DNA from: Tetragonia tetragonoides
Taxonomy: Eukaryota; Streptophyta; Magnoliopsida; Caryophyllales; Aizoaceae
Direction: 5' to 3'
Length of the DNA stretch: 64,000 bases
Assembly: GCA_038025085.1 (NCBI GenBank)
Contig: CM076150.1
Span: 2,770,001 to 2,834,000, forward strand
Below the pieces are notes generated by a model that made no database searches, was not told the origin of the DNA, and saw only the letters and a list, made by a program, of their open reading frames with translations. Shown piece by piece: positions 49,440-61,369 of the stretch (within the stretch, counting starts at the first letter, position 1; each line of letters begins with the position of its first letter). A program made the position numbers and the translations under genes.

Positions 49440-49950
49440 GCAAGCCCTTGAATCCAATCCTAGCCTCATTACCCTCGGTCACAAATCTATGGGTGAACAA
49501 GCTGTTGACTCGAGATAGGATGTCTCATATGGGCTTCTATCATGGTGATCTTGGCTGCTATTTATGTGGAGATGCAGATGAGTCACACACACACACATAT
49601 TTTTTGCAAGCAGAATATCTAGAACCTTGCTGGAAAATGTGAGGGTTTCGCTGAAATTGACTTCTCATTCAACTTCCATTCCTTCCCTATTGAACTGGAT
49701 TAATAAGAAAAAGTGGTCCAGACTTCAAAGATATATAGCTGTTGTGGTTATTGCTGGGATGGTCGAACAACAGCTACTTCAGGAAAGTTACAGTCAGTGA
49801 TGATCAATTGTTTCAGGATGTTAAGTTTGTTATTAGAGCCCGTCCTAGTGGCAGAAAATAAGAAATTATCTAGGTCTGAAAAACTTGTGCTAGCTAGTAT
49901 TTTTTAGTTACTTCGATTGGTTGCTTGTTGCTGTAATTAGATTTTCAGGG
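49440..49950 (+). pseudogene. LINE zf-RVT fragment
   Basis: VNKLLTRDRMSHMGFYHGDL then CYLCGDADESHTH resemble the zf-RVT domain of plant LINEs with its CxxC and H. In the next 200 bp a different frame reads INKKKWSRLQRYIAVVVIAG, the usual following segment. Multiple stops; inactive. It ends just before the left LTR at 49962. Confidence 0.65.
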
Positions 49951-49961
49951 ATGAGGGTGGT

Positions 49962-51870
49962 TGATTAATGCATAATTAGTGTCATTTTCTTGTCAAATGT
50001 GCACTCATCCTTGTTATTATGGAATAAGTTTTGTTGATTTTGATCATTTTGGATGAGATTACGCTTCTTGGGTGTTTTTGGTTTGATTGTGCTCATGGGA
50101 TACGATTTGGAGCCAAATGAAGAAAAGAACGTGGCCGAGCACATTTTGAGCTTGGAATCCTCGCGCTCACGCGTAGGTGTGTAACTGAGTCGAGCTGACT
50201 CGGTGAGCCCTCGGGCTCGGCTTGATCAAAGCTCGGCTCGAGCCCGGGTCAAACCGAGCTCGAGCCGAGCCTGAGCCGACTCAAATCGAGCCGAGCGCGA
50301 GCCGACTATGGCTCGGCTCGGTCGGCTCGATTTAGTTGATTTTCCTCTCTATTCGAATACTATTAAATATTTTTAGAGATTCCTTATTTTTTAAGGGGTT
50401 TTTTTTTTCATATGAGAACGTGCAAGGAATCACTTATAGTCAAATTCAATTGCATTTATTTTAAATCAATTTTTTCTAACATTTGTAATGATGAGTTTGA
50501 ATTTGGGCCGAGTCGAGCCGAGCCACGAGCCTAAATCGAGCCGAGCCCGAGTCTTGATTTTTTCGGCTCATCGAGCTTTGAGCCAAGCCCGAGCCAGCCC
50601 TGGCTCGGGCTCGACTCGGCTCGTTTACACCCGGCCACGCGACAAAGATTGAAGTTTGAAGAAGAAGAAAAGAACAAGGCCATGAACAATTTGTACTTGA
50701 AATCCGCGCGCCTACGCAAGGGTGGCAGCAACTTTATTTTTCGCTCAAGATGTGTTCGCTCGGTCAGGCAACTTTTGTACACAAGATTCGCGCGCCCGGG
50801 CAAGCCTCCGACGAGAATGGAATTCGAAGAGCCTTATTGTCTTTCTCTCTCTTGTCTCTCCTAATTCCCGCTACTCCTCTTTTGAAGCCTATATAGAGGA
50901 ATAAGATGAACAATCATTCATTTCATACTATCCCATCTTGTTGCTTTCTTAGATAATTAGAGAGAATTAGAGTTTTAAATACTTAGACGATTATTGATTT
51001 CAAACACTAGTTCGTCGTTCGAATTTTGTAATGGGAGATCGAATTCAAGTTTTGGATTTCTTCTTCAAGCTTTTGGCAAATTATAATTGAAGCATTTCAG
51101 TTTACTTCTCATCTCTACTATCTCTTTTCCCTCTATTTGCTATTTAGTCTATGCTTGATTTTAGATTGAATTTACTTCCTTTCTTTCTTGTTCGTTCCAT
51201 GTTTATCATGTTCTTGATTTTTTGTATGTTGTGCTCCATTGCTATGAGTAGCTAATTTCCCTATCAAGAGTTGATGTAGCCTTACTATAGTTGATTGATG
51301 TGTGGATAATTTTGGCTAGCATGATTGTTGAGATATATTGCGATTGATTGTTTGTGCCTTAATTGTTCATAATTCTTGAGAAGAATCTTGATTTATTTTG
51401 GGTGATTTATATATAATCGAAAGGGGAATATAAATTGCTTGACTTCAAACAATCATCATCGGTGTTGTCTAATCACGAGAGTTGTTTAGATGATTTCGCG
51501 AGTTGGATTGAAATCGTTCTTAATGCTCTTGATGTTTGCTGGACTCCATGAGAATAGGTAGTTAAGTTTATATTAAGTTTGCCTCTATTTTTTCGAGAGA
51601 AGGTTTAGGCTTCCATTGTCCGTCCTTGCAATACTTGACATAACATTCTAGCTAGTTTTATCCGTTGCATCAAGAATTTTAGTTTGGTGAAATCAACTCT
51701 AGGTCCTTTATCTTGATTGTTTAATTGTTATTGGAATTGTATTTAGTTTCAATTGGATAGTTTTTGCGTGCTTGATAATTTAAGGAAAACTTAATACTTG
51801 GAATTGATAGTTCCATGTGGATACGATATTTTATTACGACTATATAACCCGTGCACTTGCGAGCCTATCA
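49962..51870 (+). repeat. Left LTR
   Basis: 1909 bp, of which 460 bp (50174-50633) is a hAT-like insertion absent from the right LTR. Its end GCCTATCA is followed by the primer-binding site. Confidence 0.85.
50174..50633. mobile_element. hAT-like MITE inside the left LTR
   Basis: The right LTR at 58096-58115 reads through the same point without it, so the limits are confirmed by an empty site. Ends are GGTGTGTAACTGAG and, inverted, GGTGTAAACGAGCC. The flanks CTCACGCG (50166-50173) and GCCACGCG (50634-50641) form an imperfect 8-bp duplication. Both arms are arrays of GCTCGGCTCGAGCC-like words. Confidence 0.85.
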
Positions 51871-52031
51871 AGTTTTTGCATCGTTGCAGGGGAGCTAGGC
51901 GTTATTCCAATATTAGGCGTTTCTTAGATAGATTAGACTAAGTGCGTGTGCATGTGTACTGTGTGTTAATTGAGTGGCTTTGATTTCTCTTACTTTTGCA
52001 TTTGATCTCTTTCTCTAGTTTGTTTTTGTGC

Positions 52032-52945
52032 ATGACCAGGAGCCAAGAGTCCAATAATCTTGAACATTTGGACCCTGAGATTGAACGAACTTTGCGTGCC
52101 GCTAGAAAGTAAGCACGTAAGAGGCAACAACAAGATTTACACAAGCAACACGAGTTAGAGAGACTAAAAGCTACCATGGGTGATGATACTAGATCTTTGA
52201 GGGATTTTTTCAATCCCACTGTTGGAAATATTGGCTCGAGTGTCACAAGGCAAGCCATTGCTGCCAATAACTTCGAGATCAATACGTCCTTCATTTCCTT
52301 CATCAAGGAGGACCAATACTATGGGAATCATGGTGAAGATCCCACTGACCACACACATTGCTCTATTCTTGAGAAATGTGACACCTTGAAGATGAATGGG
52401 GTTTAGTGGTGATGCTTTCCACCTCCGCTTGTTTCCATTCTCTTTGGCGAGGAAGGCGAAGCAATGGTTGAATAGTCAATGAGCCAACTCGTTTAATACA
52501 TGGAAGGCTTTGTCTAATGCATTCTTGATTCGGTATTTTCCACTAGATTTGGCCCATAAGTTGAGAATGGACACCCATGCTTTCCACAGCGATGGAGAGT
52601 CATTGTCTGAAGCTTGGGAGCGATTCAAGGATTTTCAAAGAAAGTGCCTTCCTCATGGCATTGAACCAAGACTTCTAATTCAAACATTCTATAGTGGATT
52701 GAATCCCACTATGCGAATGTCCATTGATGCTGTACCGATTGGCTCTATCATGACTATGAGACCACCAAATGCCAAACAATTACTTGAGAACATCGCTTCC
52801 AACAACTACCAATGGTCTTCCGATAGGCCGCGTAGTAAGAGGAGTAGTGGCGAGATCGATGTTGATGTGGTGACACTTTTGACAAGCAAGCTAGATGTTC
52901 TTTCTCACCAAGTTCAACGAATGCAACCGAGTAGGTGTACATGAG
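52032..52945 (+). pseudogene. Retrotransposon gag remnant
   Basis: From the ATG at 52032 the frame reads MTRSQESNNLEHLDPE, has a TAA near residue 27, then continues with DDTRSLRDFFNPTVG and, after a frameshift near 52403 and a TGA near 52477, with AFLIRYFPLDLAHKLRMDTH, SLSEAWERFKDFQRKCLPHG and GLNPTMRMSIDA. This is the gag (retrotransposon gag family) pattern of plant Ty3-type elements. Inactive. Confidence 0.8.
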
Positions 52946-53243
52946 AAATGATCCTCAAGAGTTGACAATTGAACAAGCCAATGCCCTCCATACTTCAACC
53001 CTCATCCTCCGAATGACCATTATTCTCAAACTTACAATCCAGGTTGGAGAAATTATCCAAACTTCTCCTACCGAAACACAAGCCCTTTTCCTCCACAAAA
53101 TCCACCACAAAACAACCCTCCTCCACAAAATATCTGCCCTCCACAACATTCCTCCACTCAACCTCCGGGTTTCCAACCTAAAGCTTCCATAATCTCACAT
53201 CTCAACCCCCACCACCATCTAATACGGATTCTACAATGCTCAA

Positions 53244-53990
53244 ATGGAGCAAAATAAGGCGATGAATGAGACACTTCGCCTAATGATGTTGAAATTGGAT
53301 TCATTGGCCACCCATAACAAAATGCTTGAGAGCCAAGTTGCACAACAAGCTAGTTCATCAGCAAGGGTTCCGGGACAACTTCCGGGCAAGTTGGAAACTA
53401 ATCCCAAGGGGCATGTAAATGCTATTTTCGTGAGATGTGAGGAGAGTTTGGAGGAGTTGCACATAGTAGGAAAGGGGAGTGAGGGGAGCATACGGGATGA
53501 AAATGATAAAGTGGTGAAAGTTGTGAAACCTTGTGAGGACGGAGGAAAGGAGAAGAATGAGGTGAAGACTCCGAGGCAAAAGGAGCACCGTGGCTGTTCA
53601 TATTGAGCCATACAAACCACTGGTTGCTTTTCCTCAACGGTTAGTGTATCCCACTTTGTTGAAGAAGTATGGCAAGTTCTTAGAGGTACTCAAGAAACTC
53701 CACATCAATATCACATTCCTTGAGACGATTTTGGAGATGCCTTCTTATACGAAATTCTTGAAGGAGATAGTATCCAACAAACACAAGGTTGAGGAGAGTG
53801 AAACAATGTCTCTAATGGAGGAATGTAGTGCACTTCTCCAAAACAAGTCACCTTTGAAGCTTAAGAATCCTAGTTCATTCTCTATCCCTTGTGTATCGGT
53901 ACAATGGAGTTTGATAGGGCTTTGTGTAATCTTGGTGCAAGTGCGAGTTTATTGCCATTATCTATTTGTAAGAAGTTTTGCTTGTGCGAC
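53244..53990 (+). pseudogene. gag-protease linker remnant
   Basis: Two overlapping frames (53244-53606; 53590-53994), each low in family signal but typical of the gag C-terminal/linker region (KYGKFLEVLKKLHINITFLE). Joined by a frameshift. Confidence 0.6.
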
Positions 53991-54231
53991 TTGAAACCCT
54001 CCTATATGTCATTACAACTTGCCGATCGGTCGTTCAAGTATATACCCAGTGGGTGTTTTGGAAAATATACCTATTCGAGTGGGTAAATTTTTCATTCCTA
54101 CGGATTTTGTTGTCTTAGAAATGGAGGAAGATTCTAGAATCCCCATCATCCTTGGAAGGCCATTTCTTGCTACCGCCGGTGCTGTGATTGATGTAAAACA
54201 AGCAACATATTTCACAAGGCCAGCTAGCTAG
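53880..54231 (+). pseudogene. Retropepsin-like protease remnant
   Basis: The motif LCNLGASASLLPLSI has Asn where the family has the catalytic Asp of D(T/S/L)GA. After a frameshift near 54045 the domain continues with FIPTDFVVLEMEEDSRIPII and LGRPFLATAGAVIDV, the usual second half. A GA microsatellite (54238-54270) interrupts what follows. Confidence 0.8.
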
Positions 54232-54234
54232 CAG

Positions 54235-54237
<3 letters not shown>

Positions 54238-54270
<33 letters not shown>
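54238..54270. repeat. (GA)n microsatellite
   Basis: About 16 GA units just after the protease remnant. Confidence 0.9.
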
Positions 54271-54274
<4 letters not shown>

Positions 54275-54699
54275 GATTGTGATTGTGATTGGTCCAAAAA
54301 CAATATTGTTGATTTTGTGAGATCCGACTGCACAAAGGAGAGGGCTAGAGCCTAGCTAGAGGGTAGTTGGCATTATGACAATATGTGCATAGATGCTTAG
54401 AGAGGCATCAATAAATATTAGTACTCTCCTATTCGTTATTTTATGCTAGTTCATTGCTTCACCGCCTTCACTAGTGGAGTACTTTGAAGGCAATCAAACT
54501 GAACTGAACATTCAGGTAGCCATAAAAATTTATTTTTAATGGCTAAAGGTGGAATGATTACTTTGAATATCGGAGATGAGAAGGTCAAATTTAGCTTTTC
54601 CGAAAATGTGATAAACCCTTATTTAAGAGTTCTTGTTATAGAGTTGACTCAATTGATCTTTGATTGCAAAAGAAATCAAATGATCTTCTTAAAGCGTCT

Positions 54700-55060
54700 C
54701 CAGAGAATGGTGGTCTCTCGATCTTTGAGCAGGAGAACATCATCTTAGGTGGTCATGTTCATGATCGAACCCCAAAAGGTGATGCACATAAGGATCCCAA
54801 AGAGACAAATGTCAAGAAGTCGACTCCTAAGGTAAGAAAGAGATTAATTGACAAGGCTAAGGAGATGGTCATGGAGTGGCGATCTAAAGCCATTATCAAG
54901 GTAAAGGGGTGTAATGGTAACAAGAGAGATCATGGTAACAACATTGCCATATTTGTGATCCATCCCGATTAAGTCCAACAAAGTGTCGAGCTCATGACTT
55001 TAAAAGAGTGCTTTTTGGGAGGGAACCCAAATTTTTCATTTGCAAAAAAGAAAAAAGAAA
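54700..55060 (+). other. Decayed coding segment of the LTR element
   Basis: A 102-codon frame (54664-54972) rich in Lys and Asp with no family match. It may be a post-protease remnant of pol lost before the RT motifs. Confidence 0.35.
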
Positions 55061-55475
55061 AAAAGGACATCCATGTGTGCTCGCCACAACGATGTTATGG
55101 ATCCCTATCCTCCACATCTGACGGAGGCCTAATAAGTTTCCTCTCTTCTCTTCCCCTCTCTCTTTTTGTCTCTTTTCACATTGGGGTTCACTTTAAGTTT
55201 AGGGGAGATGATTTTGATGTTTTTTGGTAAAAATGTGAATTGCATATAGTGTTTTTTAGAATGCATGTTTTATTTTTTTTTTTTTTTTTGTTGAGCATAT
55301 AAGTCAAGTTTTAATTTGCATGCATAAAAAGTCTCAAAAATAGAAAGAGAAAAATCCTAAAAAAGTGGAGATGTGATCCTTCAATGATGATTGTTGTTTT
55401 TGTTAAAACCCGAAAGGAATGACCCTTCTTGTGAAATTGTGCTTGTGCCTAAGATTTACATAGCATGATTGTTTT

Positions 55476-56339
55476 CTCCCAAGCCCGTTCCTAACATTTT
55501 CGAGGCCCTAGGGTAAACTTAAAGTGAGGGGCTCTAAAACATTAATAGTTTTTTCCCCAAGCTTATAGCGCAATGATGCACCCCAAGCTTATCTCACTAA
55601 AAATATGAGTTCAAGTATTAAATCCCTCAAAGTGGGAGTTTTCTTTGCTATTTATTTAAAAAAAATGAAGTTGTTAACCCACAAAAATAAAAATAAAATT
55701 CAGAATAGACAAAAAGTAGTAGTAGATTATATTCGACCGTAGTTAGAATTTAAAAGATATTTTATAGTTGATGTCATAAAAATCCCCGCAAAAAAAAAAA
55801 CTATTTTTTTTACTAACATGAAAAGAATTTTTTCGGTGTAAGCATTGATCCATATCTGTTTCATGTTCCATTCATCTTACTTGTAAGTTGTAAAGTTTAT
55901 ACAAAATCAATGAGTTATGGAATAACAAATTTTGAACTTAAGTGTTCTTTAAATAAAATTCCTCTAAAAAAATAAAAACAAAAACCTATTTCTTATGTTT
56001 TCTTACTCTCTCTCTACTTTGCCTTAATTTACATTTTTATTATTCCAAGCATTTATACGTTTAACAACATGGAGTGCTTTGGAATATGAAATTGACAAGA
56101 AGAAAAAAAAAGACGAAAAAGAAAATGAGGGCCTCTAGAGATTCGAACCTGGGAGATAAGGGCCTCAAATTAATGATCTCCGCTCCCTTTTCGAGCTCAA
56201 CCATTGAGCCATAAGAACTTTTATGTTTTATAACTGCAGAGTTTATCATATATTGATAGTTTGTTTTTCTATTTTTGGGCCATTTGTGTGTTGGGCCCTA
56301 TGCGGTCGCCCCCGAGGCCTAAGTCCATAAACGGGACTG
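55476..56339. mobile_element. Insertion within an internal duplication (hAT-like MITE)
   Basis: The second copy of a ~300-bp duplication (56609-56930) reads through the insertion point, so this segment is an insert. Its ends (AAGCCCGTTCCTAAC; inverted AGTCCCGTTTATGGAC) are short inverted repeats, and GAGGCC/GGGCCC words lie inside both. TGTTTT is present on both sides. Non-coding apart from a tRNA-like segment at 56120-56215. Class assignment is tentative. Confidence 0.6.
56120..56215 (-). other. tRNA-like (box A/box B) segment
   Basis: On the minus strand ATGGCTCAATGGTTGAGC is box A-like and CAGGTTCGAATCTCTAGAGG is box B-like. The spacing (~45 bp between) and lack of cloverleaf pairing argue against a functional tRNA; it looks like a SINE head or a captured tRNA relic. 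Confidence 0.5.
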
Positions 56340-56760
56340 TTTTTATGATTCATGGTGCGTGGTATGCTTGATGGTGACTCTTGTATGTTGTGTAGTCGAG
56401 TTGGATGTACCAAATTGTCCAGTGAGCTTTAACCTTCACGACCGTGCATCACTACGGTCTTTTGTTTATTTGATGTGTGAAAATCTCTCTAAGTCATTAG
56501 TTTCTAGAACTCACCTTGGTGAGAGGCTTCTCAAGCTTTCCGAAGAGAATTCATTTTTCTTTTCTTCGTTGAGTCCGCACTTGACATTGATTGAAGGAGT
56601 ATAATTGAACAAGCTTGTGCCTAATATTTACATAGCATGATTGTTTTTGCGAATTCATGGATTGTGGTATGCTTGATGTTGACTCTTGTATATTGTGTAG
56701 TTGAGTTTCATAGACCAAATTGTCCCGTGAGCTTTGAGCCTTCACGACCGTGCATCACTA

Positions 56761-56797
<37 letters not shown>

Positions 56798-56930
56798 GTG
56801 AAACTCTCTCTAAGTCATTGGTTTCTAGAATTCACCTTGGCGAGAGGTTTCTCAAGCTCTCTGAAGGGAATTCATTTCTCTTTTCTTCGTTGAGTCCGCA
56901 CTTGACATTGATTGAACGAGGATGATTGAG
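56340..56930 (+). repeat. Tandem duplication of ~300 bp inside the LTR element
   Basis: Copy 1 (55440-55475 plus 56340-56605, split by the insertion) and copy 2 (56609-56930) share GTGGTATGCTTGATG, TTCACGACCGTGCATCACTAC, CTCTCTAAGTCATT and TTCTTCGTTGAGTCCGCACT in order. Copy 2 contains a long T-run at 56764-56793. Confidence 0.85.
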
Positions 56931-57904
56931 GCATTCTTTGGATTTTTAGCTCACATGAACCAAATAAGCGTACCTTAGTATGAAATCCTTTGTGAACCAC
57001 TTTCAGTTTGCCTATTCTTTACTTTCACCCGCATTACAAGCCTTTTGACCGGAAAAATCATGTTTAACCAATTTGTCATTAGACTTGTGGAGTAGGATCG
57101 ATCTTGGAGTTTACGGTTCATTTCACAATGTGTAAACTCCATGGTTTGTGTAAATTCTTGAAAGACTGGTTGAAATTCAAAGTTTGGTTCCGAAAAAAAT
57201 ATAAAAAAATAAAAAACGTTATAGAAAAAGGAAAAAAAATAAAAATAAAAATAAAAGGTTGAATATTTGAAAATTTGTGCTTGAATGAAGAGTATCAATG
57301 GAATTTGGTGATGTTTGTTGGATGTTGTTTTTTGTAATAGTCGGAGTTCCACATTGTTTACCCTTATGTCCATGAGGGGAATTAATGATTTTTGCTCCAC
57401 TAGTTTCATGGCATCCTTAGCTAACTATCCGAATGAATTTGTCCTACCCTTCACCCTTAAGCCTACGTTACAACCTATGAAAGTCCTCTTGACTCGTTTA
57501 AATCATCATTAGCGGAGGAGATGTGAGACGATAAGTGAGCATATGGTAAACCACGACGTTGTTTTGAGATGAATATTGAGTGAAACCCACATGAATTTGT
57601 CAATTATAAAACACATTTAAATGTGAGTTTTCATGAACCTAAAGTGAGGGTCTATCTACTTTGCTATGCTACATTTAAGAGTGGATCTTGTGCTAACTTT
57701 TTGGATGTTTGGATCGTGATTACATGAAGTGCTATGTGATTTTGGGTGGCTATGCCGATTTCTCTACTTAGGTCGACACTTTTGGATTTGATGTTACTTT
57801 GTAAATTTGACTTGAGAAGGTGATCTCTTGTCCTTTGTTTCCCGTTTCGTTTGTCTTAATAAGTTTTGCTTAGGGACAAGCAGATGTCTAAGCCTGGGGG
57901 AGTT
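56931..57904. other. 3' internal region of the LTR element
   Basis: No domain seen. Ends in the tract GCCTGGGGGAGTT that serves as polypurine tract. Confidence 0.5.
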
Positions 57905-59915
57905 TGATGAGTGCTTAATTAGTGTCATTTTCCTTGTCAAATGCGCACTCATCCTTGTTCTGAAATAAGGTTTGTTGATTTTGAATGGAATGAGATTACG
58001 CTTCTTGGGTGTTTTTGGTTTGATTGTGTCATAGGATACGATTTGGAGCCAAATGAAGAAAAAAACATGGTCGCGCACATTTTGAGCTTGGAATTCGCGC
58101 GTCCACGCGACAAGGATTGAAGTTTGGAGGAGAAGAAAAGAACATGACCGCGCACAATTTATACTTGAAATCCGCGCGCCCATGCAAAGGTGGCAGCAAC
58201 TTTATTTTTAGCTAAAGATGTGTTCGCGAGGCTGGGCAACTTTTGTGCACGAGATTCGCGCGCCCAGGCAAGCCTCGACGAGAATGGAATTCGAAGAGCC
58301 TTCTTCTCTTTCTCGCTCTTGTCTCTCCTGATTCCAACCACTCTTCTTTTGAATCCTATAAAGAGGCATAAGATGAACAATCATTCATCTCATACTATCC
58401 CATCTTGTTGCTTTCTTAGATAATTAGAGAGAATTAGAGTTTCAAATACTTAGATTATTACTTTCAAACACTAGTTCGTCGTTCGGGTTTTGTAATGGGA
58501 GATCGAATTCAAGCTTTGGCTTTCTTCTTCAATCTTTTGTCAAATTATAATTGAAGCACTTTAGTTTACTTCTCATCTCTACTATCTCTTTCCCCCTTTC
58601 TTTGCTATTTAGTTTGTGCTTGATTTTAGATTGAATTTACTTCCTTTCTTTCTTGTTCGTTCCAAGTTTATCATGTTCTTGAATTTGTGTTTATTGTTCT
58701 CCATAGCCATGAGTAGCTAATTTCCCTATCTAGAGTTGATGTAGCTTTACTATAGTTGATTGATGTGTGGATAATTTTGGCTAGCATGATTGTTGAGATA
58801 TATTGCGATTGAGTGTTTGTGCCCTAATTGTTCATAATTCTTGAGAAAGAATCTTGATTTATTTTGAGTGATTTATATATAATCGAAAGAGGAATATAAA
58901 TTGTTTGACTTCAAACAATCATCGATTTTGTCTAATCATGAGAGTAGTTTAGATGATTCCAGGACTTTGGATTGAAATTGTTCCTCATGCTCTTGATGTT
59001 TGCTGGACTCCGTGGGAATAGGTAGTTAAGTTTATATCGAATTTGCCGCTATTTCTTCGAGAGAAGGTTTAGGCTTCTGTTGTCCGTCCTTGCGATACTT
59101 GACATGACATGCTAGCTAGTTTACCCGTTGCATCAAGAACTTTACACTACAACAGAAAATGCATCCCATAGCGCTTATTTTGATATGTGCATAGTGCTTT
59201 TGAGCTCTATCTAGGTTGGCGTGATTAAAGGGGGTGTCCAAAAAAAGCGCTATGTATGTACTCCCAACAATGGCGCTTTTCTGAAAAAGCGCTATGTATA
59301 TATCACTATACAAGCGCTATTATTTGGAGTAGTTACATAACGTTTTTTTAATGAGCACTATTGTTGCTTTTTTTTTAAAAAAAAAAGAATTAAATATATA
59401 TTATTTTCATTCAGCTGATCGAGAAACCCGTACGATTAAATGAATCTTTCAAATGCTTAGAGTTGGAACCCCAGTAAAGTTGTAAAAATTTTCATTCCAT
59501 TAATTTATACAAAATCACAAGTTTCATCATTGTTGCAGATCAAAGTTAGTACAATACGGAAGACACTAAAACAATAAGCACAAAGTTATAAAAAAGAATA
59601 TGCATTTCTGAACTGTAAGAAAAACATTCTAAGCACGTATTTTAACAATATATTCAACTCTGACTTCATCTATCTGATCTTGAGAGTATAACTAATTAGT
59701 TTGGTGAAATCAACTCTAGGTCCTTTATCTTGCATTGATTGTTTAATTGTTACTGGATTTGTGTTTAGTTTGAATTAGATAGTTTATAATCACCAACTCA
59801 AATTTGAATTGCTTAGCTTGGCAATTTAAAAAAATTTAATACTTGGAATCGATAGCTCCCTATGGATACGATATTTTGTTACGACGATATAACTAGTGCA
59901 CTTACGGGCCTATCA
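57905..59915 (+). repeat. Right LTR
   Basis: 2011 bp, co-linear with the left LTR except for the absent hAT insertion and an extra 551-bp CACTA-like insertion (59145-59695). Confidence 0.85.
59145..59695 (+). mobile_element. CACTA-like insertion in the right LTR
   Basis: Begins CACTACAACAGAAAATGC, the terminal pattern of CACTA elements, followed by subterminal AGCGCTATGTATG words in both orientations. It is flanked by TTA (59142-59144, 59696-59698), a 3-bp duplication, and is missing from the left LTR at 51680. The right end lacks the expected inverted CACTA terminus, so it is 3'-deleted or decayed. Confidence 0.7.
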
Positions 59916-60260
59916 GCAGTAAAAAATACACCCTACCTTACCTAGTAGGTGATCTCTTCCTCATTGCCTATTAGGTGTAATACTGATCGTTTTGGTAATG
60001 GAAATATCTTAATTGTACCCCAGAAAAAAAAATCAAAAGGTGTAATTGGAGTTTTGGGTTGGTTTTTGGACGCATCTAAATTCAAGCAACCTTTTTTTAG
60101 GAAAGTTTGGCTAAAATTCTCTTTCAGTTTGTCACGAAATGTCAATAACCTTCTTAAAAAATCACTATTGTCAATATCCTCTAATAAATTTTAATAAATG
60201 GTTGTCACCCTACTAATCCGTTTTACAGCCAACTTTGAGTGTAACCTCATGTGTTACCCC

Positions 60261-60630
60261 CTCCGTTGCACCGATATTTCTCAAAGGTACAGTATCCCGT
60301 ATCCGATACTTGTAGGATACCGATACTTGTAGGATACTTATCCGATACTTGAGAATACTTGATCGACAATTTTTAGACATGTTTATATAGCTTATCTATT
60401 TTTCATCTTAAAAATTGTAAAATACACATGTTTGAATTGTTTTCATTCTAATTTTCTTAATTATTTTCATAAATTTAAGATTTAGTGCCTAGATTTCTGA
60501 GAAAAAGAATCATTTTTACATATTACGGAGTATATTGTTTAATCATTACACGTATCCGTATCCTATTTTTTTTAGAGATGCAGTATCCCGTATCCGTCTC
60601 CGCACCCGTATCCGTACCCGTGCAACCTAG
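60261..60630. mobile_element. hAT-like MITE, 8-bp TSD GTTACCCC
   Basis: A 370-bp element with perfect 8-bp duplications (60253-60260, 60631-60638), inverted ends CTCCGTTGCACCG and CTAGGTTGCACGG, and arms built from CCGTATCC/CCGATACTT words around an AT-rich core. Confidence 0.88.
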
Positions 60631-60979
60631 GTTACCCCTTCTTCCTCTGATTACTTATTCAGTTACCCAACCTTGAATTCCAGCGGTTATATTAAGGGGG
60701 AGTAATACGGTAAAAATACTAGCAAGTGGCTCATATGCGCAACACGTGAGGTTATATCAGTAACATAAATCTAAAAGTTGGTTGGAAAATGGGGTTAAAT
60801 CACGGGTCACTGGATGCACGGTTGGATTTTTAAATTTATTAGGGATTACTGAACAAAAGTGATATTTTAAAGGGGATCCTGAAATTTCATGGTAAACTTA
60901 AAAGGTGTTAGGCAAAATTTCCTTTTCTTATATTAATATTAATTAAGTATTTGTTTGGCCTTTCAAATTAAGACTCTAA

Positions 60980-61345
60980 CTAGTTTCATTCCCGTGCTAT
61001 GCACAGTTTGTGTGTTTGTAACAATTAAAACATTTTCATTTGTACAAACTGAAAACAAAATTTTCGCCTACAAGACTATGACACATCTTGCTACGAAAGT
61101 TCTAATATGTGGACTTCTCCCTTTCTATACTCAAATCAACTTTCTTCCTTTCCTGATTAATTCTAGTTGCATGCCTCACATGATGCACGATTTTATATAA
61201 ATATATTTGGTTCCAAATAAAAAAAATCCTTGATAATAGACATATGGCGCCTAATAGAAGATACATGCACCTATACTAATAGTACTAATTGAAAATACAT
61301 ACACCTATACTATGACATTAAGATAAGAATTAAATAGTACTAATC
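60980..61345 (-). mobile_element. Helitron 3' fragment, same family as 26150-26728
   Basis: On the minus strand it ends GTGCATAGCAC hairpin, GGGAATGAAA, CTAG with T following. Shared interior words include GGTGCATGTATCTTCTATTAG and ACATATTAGAA. The TCTATTATAT 5' end is absent, so it is truncated. Confidence 0.75.
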
Positions 61346-61369
61346 CTGGGTACGTAATGGATCGGGTCG

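Larger units (their letters stand above)
49962..59915 (+). mobile_element. Ty3-type LTR retrotransposon lacking RT/integrase
   Basis: Two LTRs bound the element: 49962-51870 and 57905-59915, both TGAT...TATCA. A degenerate primer-binding site (GCATCGTTGCAGGGGA, 51878-51893) follows the left LTR and resembles the GCGCCGTTGCCGGGGA site used by Athila-like elements. A G-rich tract (57894-57902) precedes the right LTR. gag- and protease-like remnants lie at 52032-54230. The rest of the internal region has no RT, RNase H or integrase motif that I can find. The flanking 5-mers GTGGT and GCAGT match at 3 of 5. It carries three later insertions. Non-autonomous and decayed. Confidence 0.85.

Noticed and set aside
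56120..56215. Functional tRNA gene
   Set aside because: Box-like motifs are present but the spacing is wrong and no acceptor stem pairs.
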